Positions 1 to 5,372 of a stretch of 5,372 bases of DNA are shown in pieces. Position 1 is the stretch's first letter. The number at the start of each line of letters is the position of its first letter. A model generated the notes under the pieces. It was not told where the DNA came from. It saw nothing but the letters and a program-made list of their open reading frames with translations, and did not search any database. Origin of the DNA: Bacteroidota bacterium (GTDB lineage: Bacteria > Bacteroidota > Bacteroidia > Chitinophagales > Chitinophagaceae); assembly GCA_947461985.1 (NCBI GenBank), contig CANHNT010000146.1:1-5372 (forward strand), written 5' to 3'. A program made the translations under genes and the position numbers.

Positions 1-2020
1 AAAAAGTAACTCTTGCTTTAATATTTGGAGAACGTAATAAATATCCTGCTTCCATGCTGTTTACTTTTTCTGCTACAGGATTAGAGATTACAGAATTTCT
101 TGTTCTTGCGGATACAATTACATTATCTACAAATGGAGCCCTTGTTCCAGTAGAACCATTGATGTATAAATAATTACGACCATTTAATTTATACGTAAAT
201 CCTCCTTTAGCTCTTCCAACTAAGAAATTGATTTTTTTAGAATCTCCTAAAGAGTTATCCGCATACAACCCATTTTGGTAATTTCCTGTTCTGTAAAAAT
301 TATTATACCCCATTTCACCAGCTACAAAGAAATCAAATTTGTTGTAATTGAAAACTCCTTGTACAAATAAGTTTGCTTTCTGAAAGTGAATGTTATAATT
401 GTACCCATATTTATCGCCTTCTTTTACAATAGATGATTTTGCATTCAAATCATTTTGATCAAAACCTCCACCTGTTCCAAAAGTACGAGAAGCAAATTGA
501 TTGATATTTTCCCAATATTCACCTCCCATTAAATCAGCAACGCGTTGAAAATTATGATTATTTTGATTTTGATAACTTAACCCTGCATGAAAAATAGCAT
601 GATTAGAAATAACTGTTTGTAAATTAATATTGGCATTTAATTTTTTAGATGCTTCTACATTTTCGTTTACAATATAAACCGAACGTTTATAACCACCAAT
701 TACATTATTTCTGTTGGCTTCATACAAATCATCCCATTTAATTTGCAACTCATTAGGATTTGCTAATAAGAAATCTTTTCTTTCGTTAATTTCATTAGTA
801 GAATCTAAGTAGCTAGGTAATTTTTGATAATAATCAGGTCTTGGGTCTTTTGCATTAAACCAATCAATACCAGTTTGAACAGTTTCTCCAAATTGGTAAG
901 AAACAGCAGAGTTTAAGGTTGTTTTGCTATCTATTTTATAATCATGCGATAATATTAAAAGGGGTTGATGCGTTTTTAAAATTCTCGAATTTCTTACTTT
1001 TCCATTTTGATAACCCCAGTTTGGATTATAATAATTGGTTCCAGCAATATCTAAAACTTCTTGCGTAGCTGGCCCATTTTTACCTCTTCTTATAGGTGCT
1101 CCTACTGCCATCAAACTGAACCCATGTTTTTTAAATCTTTTTTCAATCGCAGCAAAATATCCATACGCATCATAAAACGTTCCTGCAACAGGTCCTTCAT
1201 TTGCCCATCTTTTTGAGAATGATAACGAGTAAGCCCAACCTTTTTTACTCAATCCCGAATTGTGCGTCAACATAATTCTGTTTCTGTATGAACGATTAGT
1301 TGCAGTATAGGTGAAACGAGTTCCTTTACGTTGGTTCGATGCAGAAGCATCTAAATTGGTATTTTGTCCAAGACCACCAAAGTTTACCTCATTGGGCGCT
1401 AAACCTAATGTTTGACTTCTCCCTCTGAAAACATCATTTAAACCACTCCATGAGTTGAAAAAAACACCTCCTTCTTCTAAATCATTCATTGGAACGCCAT
1501 TTAAAAACAACATGTTATTGTCGTTTTCATACCCTCTTGGACGGAAAAAATATTGCCCCCAACCAAAAGTAGCTGCCGATAAATAGGGATCTCTTGAAGA
1601 ATTTAATACACTTGAAACACTTTGTCCTGCCGAGCTTGCTGTATTATCATCATCAGTTCCAGCATCTTCAACATTCACAGCCGAATTATCTCCTTGATAA
1701 GTATCACTTGCAGCTTCCTTAGATTTTATTTCAACAATTTCTACCTCATTTACTGAATTAGAAACGGTAACAGAAATCGTTACATCTTCTACACCTTCAG
1801 CAGAAATAATCATATCATATGTTCCAAATGGCACTTTACTAAATAAATAGTCTCCGTTCGCACTGGTAATGGTGGCAATTTTTACTTTGGGTAACGTTAC
1901 TGTTACATCGTAATAAGGAGATTTACTTCCTTCGTGAATTATTTTACCTTTAATAATACCTGTTTGAGCAAACAAACTTGACGCTATCAAAACAAATAGC
2001 AGTGTTAAAATTTTATGCAT
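1..2020 (-). CDS. TonB-dependent outer-membrane receptor, N-terminal part (3' end off the window)
   Basis: This gene encodes an outer-membrane beta-barrel that imports a substrate using energy passed from TonB/ExbBD; the substrate cannot be told. Reading the minus strand from the ATG at 2020-2018 gives 673 uninterrupted codons running off the left edge. An in-frame TAA sits three codons upstream, which fixes the start. Residues 1-18 form a signal peptide (MHKILTLLFVLIASSLFA, cleavage before Q19). Residues 20-95 look like a carboxypeptidase-regulatory-like beta-sandwich (GIIKGKI, SANGDYLFSKVPFGTYD), common in Bacteroidota receptors. An acidic linker (about 105-128, with EDAGTDDDN) follows, then the plug domain (about 130-230: QSVSSVLNSSRD, FRPRGYENDNNMLFLNGVPM). 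Barrel strands follow from about 233, rich in aromatic and Asn residues, up to the NSMEAGYLL motif at 654-662. Family members are usually 800-1,100 residues, so perhaps 150-400 are missing. Any SusD-like partner would lie off the left edge. It is divergent from the biotin carboxylase gene. [The confidence for this entry was absent from the original answer; the value was supplied when the form was mended.]. Confidence 0.9.
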   Translation of the reverse strand, partial: MHKILTLLFVLIASSLFAQTGIIKGKIIHEGSKSPYYDVTVTLPKVKIATITSANGDYLFSKVPFGTYDMIISAEGVEDVTISVTVSNSVNEVEIVEIKSKEAASDTYQGDNSAVNVEDAGTDDDNTASSAGQSVSSVLNSSRDPYLSAATFGWGQYFFRPRGYENDNNMLFLNGVPMNDLEEGGVFFNSWSGLNDVFRGRSQTLGLAPNEVNFGGLGQNTNLDASASNQRKGTRFTYTATNRSYRNRIMLTHNSGLSKKGWAYSLSFSKRWANEGPVAGTFYDAYGYFAAIEKRFKKHGFSLMAVGAPIRRGKNGPATQEVLDIAGTNYYNPNWGYQNGKVRNSRILKTHQPLLILSHDYKIDSKTTLNSAVSYQFGETVQTGIDWFNAKDPRPDYYQKLPSYLDSTNEINERKDFLLANPNELQIKWDDLYEANRNNVIGGYKRSVYIVNENVEASKKLNANINLQTVISNHAIFHAGLSYQNQNNHNFQRVADLMGGEYWENINQFASRTFGTGGGFDQNDLNAKSSIVKEGDKYGYNYNIHFQKANLFVQGVFNYNKFDFFVAGEMGYNNFYRTGNYQNGLYADNSLGDSKKINFLVGRAKGGFTYKLNGRNYLYINGSTGTRAPFVDNVIVSARTRNSVISNPVAEKVNSMEAGYLLRSPNIKARVTF

Positions 2021-2038
2021 AATTAGTTAAACTATTCA

Positions 2039-2069
2039 CAAATGTATAATTTTTAATCAAATGAACAAT
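2039..2069 (-). promoter_or_regulatory. Probable Bacteroidota-type promoter of the TonB-dependent receptor gene
   Basis: On the minus strand, TACATTTG (2046-2039) matches the Bacteroidota -7 consensus TAnnTTTG exactly. ATTG (2069-2066) lies exactly 19 bases upstream and matches the TTTG -33 element at three of four positions. Transcription would start near 2033, leaving a leader of only about 13 bases before the ATG at 2020, with no Shine-Dalgarno sequence, as is common in this phylum. The match and the spacing are seen directly; promoter activity is inferred. Confidence 0.6.
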
Positions 2070-2155
2070 TAATTAGATGTTATGGAAATATTATACTGTG
2101 GAAAACAATTTTTTTAAGGAGAATAAATCATACCTACAATTAGTTGGTTTCGATT

Positions 2156-2163
2156 TATATTTG
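2156..2163 (+). promoter_or_regulatory. Possible -7 promoter element for the biotin carboxylase gene
   Basis: TATATTTG is an exact match to the Bacteroidota -7 consensus TAnnTTTG and lies 28 bases before the start codon. No TTTG-like -33 element is found at 18-20 bases upstream; the nearest TTG (2144-2146) is too close. Transcription would begin near 2169. Because only half of the promoter is recognisable in AT-rich DNA, this is a weak call. Confidence 0.35.
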
Positions 2164-2191
2164 TTCACTTTTCAATGATAAATAGATAAGA

Positions 2192-3670
2192 ATGAATAAA
2201 ATATTAGTAGCTAATAGAGGTGAAATTGCATTGCGTATTATGCGTACTGCAAAAAAAATGGGGATAAAAACTGTAGCTGTTTACAGCGAAGCGGATGTTA
2301 ATATGCCTTTTGTGAAATTTGCTGATGAAGCCTATTTAATAGGTCCAGCACCTTCTGCTCAATCTTATTTATTAGCGAATAAAATTATAGAGGTAGCTAA
2401 GTTGTCTGGTGCTGATGCCATTCATCCTGGTTATGGCTTTTTAAGTGAAAATGCATCGTTTAGTAATTTATGCAAAGAAAATGGCATTATTTTTATAGGG
2501 CCCACTGCTTCTTCTATTGAAACGATGGGAAGTAAAATTGCTGCCAAACAAGCGGCTACTAAATTTGGTGTTCCCATGGTGCCTGGTACCGACAAACCTA
2601 TTTTAAGTGTTGCTGAGGCGCATGAAATTGCATTAAAAACAGGATTCCCTTTATTGATTAAAGCCAGTGCTGGTGGGGGTGGTAAAGGAATGCGCTTAGT
2701 GAATAATGAATCGGAATTAGAAGAACAATTGCATTCTGCAAAAAGTGAAGCCTTGAATTCATTTAGTGACGACAGTGTTTTTATTGAAAAATATGTCGGT
2801 TCGCCAAAGCATATCGAAATTCAAGTATTGGCTGATACGCATGGAAATTGTGTTTATTTATTTGAACGAGAATGTTCTATTCAACGTCGACATCAAAAAT
2901 TAGTGGAGGAAGCCCCTTCCTCTTGTCTTACGCCAGAAGTTAGAAAAGCGATGGGCGAAAGTGCCGTAAATGTGGCTAAAGCTTGCGATTATCATGGAGC
3001 AGGAACGGTAGAATTTTTGGTTGATAACGATTTGAATTTTTATTTTTTAGAAATGAATACTCGTTTGCAGGTAGAGCATTGTGTTACTGAAATGATAACT
3101 AACATTGACTTAGTTGAACAACAAATACTGGTTGCCAATGGAGAAAAATTATCATTTACACAAGCTGATTTAAAAATAAATGGCCATGCTATTGAATTGC
3201 GAATTTGTGCCGAAGATCCATTAAATAATTTCATGCCGGATACTGGAAGTTTGACCATTTACAAACGCCCAACAGGTGAACATATTAGAGTTGATGATGG
3301 GTATGATGAAGGAATGGATATTCCTATTTATTATGATCCAATGATAGGAAAATTAGTAGCTTGGGGCGAAGACAGAAATACGTCCATTGCTAACTTAACA
3401 CAAGCAATTAAAGATTTTAGAATTAATGGGATAGAAACAACCCTGCCTTTTGGTATTTGGGCAATTAATCATGAAGCCTTTGTAGCAGGAAAATTTGATA
3501 CGCATTTTATTGCCAATTATTTTCAACCTGCATTGCTTTTAAATTTTACGGAAGAAGAAAAAGAAATGGCGGCAATAATGGCTACCACCATATTTGTAGA
3601 GGAGCAAAAAATTGCCGAACCTCTCAAACACTTGGCTTCAAATTGGAAAATGCGTAAAAATTTACGATAA
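2192..3670 (+). CDS. accC: Biotin carboxylase subunit of an acyl-CoA carboxylase (AccC/PccA type)
   Basis: The cytoplasmic enzyme uses ATP and bicarbonate to carboxylate biotin on a carrier protein, the first half-reaction of acetyl-CoA or propionyl-CoA carboxylase. All three domains are present: the N-terminal biotin carboxylase fold (about 1-110, opening NKILVANRGEIALRI), the ATP-grasp domain (about 115-320) and the C-terminal domain (about 330-440). By comparison with E. coli AccC the key residues are K115, K157, the glycine loop GGGGKG (161-166), K236, E274, E287, N289, R291, E295 and R337, so it should be active. Residue 297 is Cys where the family normally has Pro (QVEHCVTE). At 492 residues it exceeds the roughly 449 of E. 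coli AccC; the extra tail (about 445-492) ends in NWKMRKNLR. There is no biotinyl domain, and no carrier or carboxyltransferase gene follows, so its partners are encoded elsewhere. Whether its complex works on acetyl-CoA or propionyl-CoA cannot be settled here. Confidence 0.95.
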   Translation: MNKILVANRGEIALRIMRTAKKMGIKTVAVYSEADVNMPFVKFADEAYLIGPAPSAQSYLLANKIIEVAKLSGADAIHPGYGFLSENASFSNLCKENGIIFIGPTASSIETMGSKIAAKQAATKFGVPMVPGTDKPILSVAEAHEIALKTGFPLLIKASAGGGGKGMRLVNNESELEEQLHSAKSEALNSFSDDSVFIEKYVGSPKHIEIQVLADTHGNCVYLFERECSIQRRHQKLVEEAPSSCLTPEVRKAMGESAVNVAKACDYHGAGTVEFLVDNDLNFYFLEMNTRLQVEHCVTEMITNIDLVEQQILVANGEKLSFTQADLKINGHAIELRICAEDPLNNFMPDTGSLTIYKRPTGEHIRVDDGYDEGMDIPIYYDPMIGKLVAWGEDRNTSIANLTQAIKDFRINGIETTLPFGIWAINHEAFVAGKFDTHFIANYFQPALLLNFTEEEKEMAAIMATTIFVEEQKIAEPLKHLASNWKMRKNLR

Positions 3671-3684
3671 TAAAATCAATAAAA

Positions 3685-3715
3685 TTTAGTTATATATAAA
3701 ATTTGTTTATCTTTA
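3685..3715 (+). promoter_or_regulatory. Tentative promoter ahead of the lipoprotein/GtrA-like/RNase Z genes
   Basis: TTTA (3685-3688), a 19-base spacer, then TATCTTTA (3708-3715) resemble the Bacteroidota pattern TTTG-N19-TAnnTTTG with one mismatch in each element, in both cases the final G. Transcription would begin near 3720, about 15 bases before the ATG at 3735. The 64-base gap between the biotin carboxylase stop codon and this ATG is almost all A and T, so chance matches are likely. If the element is real, the three downstream genes can be transcribed separately from the carboxylase gene. Confidence 0.3.
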
Positions 3716-3734
3716 TCCATTGAATAATAATAAA

Positions 3735-4175
3735 ATGAAAAAACTTGTTTATTTAGCGTTGGTATTAATGATTGGGAGTATCGCAATTAGTTCTTGTAGA
3801 AAATATGAAGAAGGCCCAAATATTAGTTTAAGAAGTAAAGAAGCTCGAATAGCGAATAATTGGAGAATTGAAAGTGCACAATTAAATGGAGTAAACGTAT
3901 CGGCTGATCCGTATTACACCAAACAAAAACACTTTTTTTACAGAAACAAAAGCTATATCAATACCATTATTAATTCTTCAACGTTAGAAGCTACCAATTT
4001 AACGGGTGATTGGAAATTGTTTGATAACGATTCTAAAATAGCCATAACAACTAAAAATTTCTCTGGAAACATTGATAGCACTGTTGAATACAATATTGTA
4101 AAATTATACAACAAACAATTTTGGATTCGTAGAACAGATAATACCTTGGAATTACATTTCATCCCCACAGAATAA
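3735..4175 (+). CDS. Small lipoprotein, lipocalin-like, function unknown
   Basis: I do not recognise a named family with certainty. From the ATG at 3735 the product has 146 residues. Residues 1-20 are a lipoprotein signal peptide (MKK followed by a hydrophobic stretch), with lipobox ISSC and lipidated Cys21. The mature part is probably all beta. The early WRIESAQLNGVNV (43-55), GDWKLFDNDSKI (91-102) and the closing FWIRRTDN (129-136) with LELHF (138-142) resemble the small lipocalin-like lipoproteins common in Bacteroidota, in which a Trp near the start of the first strand is conserved. A TTG at 3720 could add five residues (MNNNK), but the ATG gives the normal MKK signal-peptide start, so I prefer it. 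Residues after the Cys read RKYEE, partly like the acidic export signal of surface lipoproteins in this phylum. The stop codon is 15 bases before the GtrA-like gene. A ligand or precise role cannot be assigned. Confidence 0.78.
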   Translation: MKKLVYLALVLMIGSIAISSCRKYEEGPNISLRSKEARIANNWRIESAQLNGVNVSADPYYTKQKHFFYRNKSYINTIINSSTLEATNLTGDWKLFDNDSKIAITTKNFSGNIDSTVEYNIVKLYNKQFWIRRTDNTLELHFIPTE

Positions 4176-4190
4176 TTTTTTTGTAGCCCT

Positions 4191-4679
4191 GTGAGAAAGT
4201 CTATTCAATCTTTCATCGAATATTTTCATTTCGATTTTTTAAAATTTATCCCTTCACAAACATTTAAATACATGGTTTGTGGTGGCAGTATAGTGGTAAT
4301 TGATACATTTATATTCAATTTTTTAAACTATTTTATATTTAAAGAAAATGATGTGCTATTATTCGGCCACTTGTTTAAACCACATACTATTTCTCAAATT
4401 ATTTCTTTTTCAATAAGCTTTCCATTAGGCTTTATTTTCAACAGATATATTGTATTTACTGAAAGTCAATTAAGAGGAAGAATACAACTCTTTAGATATG
4501 GCCTAACCGCTTTAGCCAGTTTTGTATTAAGTGTTTTTTTAATCAAATTATTTTTCGATATATTCCATATCAATGCATTTGTTTCCAAAAACATAACCAC
4601 TATTTTAGTCATTGCTTTTAGTTATTTTGCTCAGCAATATTTTTCATTTAAAGTGAAAGGAAAAAAATCATTTAATTAA
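4191..4679 (+). CDS. GtrA-family four-helix membrane protein
   Basis: GtrA-family proteins are small inner-membrane proteins thought to move polyprenyl-phosphate-linked sugars across the membrane for surface polysaccharide or cell-wall glycosylation. The 162-residue product has the family layout: a short cytoplasmic N-terminus ending in FKYMVCGGS, then four hydrophobic helices at about 28-50, 66-88, 104-124 and 129-153. The second ends in the family hallmark FNRYIVF (83-89), and the chain ends in a positively charged tail (KVKGKK). The GTG start at 4191 is chosen because the stop codon of the lipoprotein gene is in the same frame 18 bases upstream with no ATG between. The first in-frame ATG (4272, residue 28) would remove the N-terminal segment that normally precedes helix 1. 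No glycosyltransferase gene lies alongside, although this family often has one next to it. The next gene begins 3 bases after the stop codon. The family call is firm; the substrate is unknown. Confidence 0.9.
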   Translation: MRKSIQSFIEYFHFDFLKFIPSQTFKYMVCGGSIVVIDTFIFNFLNYFIFKENDVLLFGHLFKPHTISQIISFSISFPLGFIFNRYIVFTESQLRGRIQLFRYGLTALASFVLSVFLIKLFFDIFHINAFVSKNITTILVIAFSYFAQQYFSFKVKGKKSFN

Positions 4680-4682
4680 ATT

Positions 4683-5372
4683 TTGAAAGTTACTATTTTA
4701 GGAAATAATTCGGCTTTGCCAGCGTATGGTCGGTATCCTACAGCACAAGTAGTAGAAATTAACGAACAACTCTTTTTAATGGATTGTGGCGAAGGTTGCC
4801 AAATGCGCATGCAACAATTTAAAATAAAGTCCGATAGAATCAATCATATCTTTATCAGTCATGTACATGGCGATCATTATTTAGGTTTAGTAGGCTTAAT
4901 TAGTTCAATGTCGTTGAAAGGACGTGAAAGAGATTTGTATTTATTTTGTCCAAAAGAAATTAAAAAAATCATAGAATTGCAATTGCCTTTTGCATTAAGT
5001 TATACCATTCATTATCATTTTTTAGAAGATGGAAAAGCGGAGACATTAGTGGATGAGGAAAAATTTCAAATCGATTGTTTTCCTGTTTATCACAGTGTGC
5101 CAACGCATGGTTTTAAATTTACAGAAAAAAAACGCAAACGAGTTTTGGTTCCTAATAATTTAAGAGATTACGAAATTCCCAAATATTTTTACAAGCGACT
5201 AACAGATGGTGAAGACTATACCTACTCAAATGGTGAAGTTATTAAAAATGAATGGGTAACAAAAGCTGGCTTACCACAAAAAGTATATTGTTTTGGTGCA
5301 GATACTCGTTTTGCGCCCGAAATCATTTCTGCTATTAGCCATTGTGATTTATTGTATCATGAAACAACGTAT
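4683..5372 (+). CDS. rnz: Ribonuclease Z (tRNA 3' endonuclease), C-terminus off the window
   Basis: RNase Z is a zinc-dependent metallo-beta-lactamase-fold endonuclease that removes the 3' trailer from precursor tRNAs in the cytoplasm. The first 230 codons are open to the right edge. Visible motifs: KVTILGNNSALP (2-13) with PTAQ (19-22); the zinc motif SHVHGDHYLG (59-68), giving ligands H60, H62, D64 and H65; H137 in the segment HSVPTHGF; D207 in FGADTRF; and the HETTY motif at 226-230. Family members are about 300-310 residues, so roughly 75 residues, including the last histidine ligand, lie beyond the window. The basic stretch EKKRKR (148-153) and the following segment fall where the tRNA-binding region of short-form RNase Z is expected. 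The start is TTG at 4683: the stop codon of the GtrA-like gene is in the same frame 6 bases upstream, no ATG lies near, and TTG gives the normal family N-terminus. The 3-base gap suggests cotranscription and perhaps translational coupling. Confidence 0.95.
   Translation, partial: MKVTILGNNSALPAYGRYPTAQVVEINEQLFLMDCGEGCQMRMQQFKIKSDRINHIFISHVHGDHYLGLVGLISSMSLKGRERDLYLFCPKEIKKIIELQLPFALSYTIHYHFLEDGKAETLVDEEKFQIDCFPVYHSVPTHGFKFTEKKRKRVLVPNNLRDYEIPKYFYKRLTDGEDYTYSNGEVIKNEWVTKAGLPQKVYCFGADTRFAPEIISAISHCDLLYHETTY

Noticed and set aside
1..2020. Frameshift or decay in the receptor gene, suspected because no complete frame is present in the window
   Set aside because: The frame is open for all 673 codons with continuous domain order; it is incomplete only because the window ends.
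2116..2121. AAGGAG, a strong Shine-Dalgarno-like sequence in the intergenic region
   Set aside because: No ATG, GTG or TTG lies at a suitable distance downstream and no reading frame begins there; it is too far (about 70 bases) from the biotin carboxylase start.
3040..3258. Minus-strand open frame of 72 codons
   Set aside because: It lies wholly inside the biotin carboxylase gene, opposite its conserved catalytic region, and its translation has no recognisable domain.
3682..3704. AAATTT ... AAATTT inverted repeat after the biotin carboxylase gene as a terminator
   Set aside because: The stem is six A-T pairs with an 11-base loop and no following T tract, so it is too weak; it also overlaps the tentative promoter.
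3720..3734. TTG at 3720 as the start of the lipoprotein
   Set aside because: It would put MNNNK before a standard MKK signal peptide; the ATG at 3735 is the simpler start.
3953..4168. Minus-strand open frame of 71 codons
   Set aside because: It is antisense to the lipoprotein gene, has no promoter or family resemblance, and is explained by the AT-rich coding strand.
4176..4182. Run of seven T between the lipoprotein and GtrA-like genes as a terminator tail
   Set aside because: No stem-loop precedes it, and the 15-base gap fits cotranscription.

Overview
The window comes from a low-GC, AT-rich genome of the phylum Bacteroidota. The evidence is a TonB-dependent receptor with an N-terminal carboxypeptidase-regulatory-like domain, promoter elements of the Bacteroidota type (TTG about 19 bases upstream of TAnnTTTG) instead of classical -35/-10 boxes, weak or absent Shine-Dalgarno sequences, and a small type II lipoprotein with a lipocalin-like pattern. 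The order within the phylum (Flavobacteriales, Chitinophagales or other) cannot be decided from this stretch alone.

Layout. Bases 1-2020 (minus strand) hold the first 673 codons of a TonB-dependent outer-membrane receptor; its C-terminal part lies off the left edge. A 171-base divergent intergenic region follows, with a good promoter for the receptor and a -7 element for the rightward gene. Bases 2192-3670 (plus) encode a biotin carboxylase (AccC/PccA-type, 492 aa). After a 64-base AT-rich gap come three plus-strand genes in the same reading frame: a 146-aa lipoprotein (3735-4175), a 162-aa GtrA-family four-helix membrane protein (4191-4679, GTG start) and ribonuclease Z (4683 to the right edge, TTG start, truncated by the window). 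The gaps between these three are 15 and 3 bases, so they probably form one transcription unit.

Function. These are mostly household genes: outer-membrane nutrient uptake, acyl-CoA carboxylation, a probable polyprenyl-phosphate-sugar flippase-like protein, and tRNA 3'-end maturation. They share no obvious pathway. I see no mobile element, CRISPR array, RNA gene, defence system or toxin-antitoxin pair, and nothing that amounts to a new biological system. The points worth a second look are small: a cysteine in place of the usual proline in the biotin carboxylase QVEHPVTE signature, the lack of carboxylase partner genes beside it, consecutive near-cognate start codons in tightly packed same-frame genes, and an uncharacterised lipoprotein with an imperfect surface-export-like motif.
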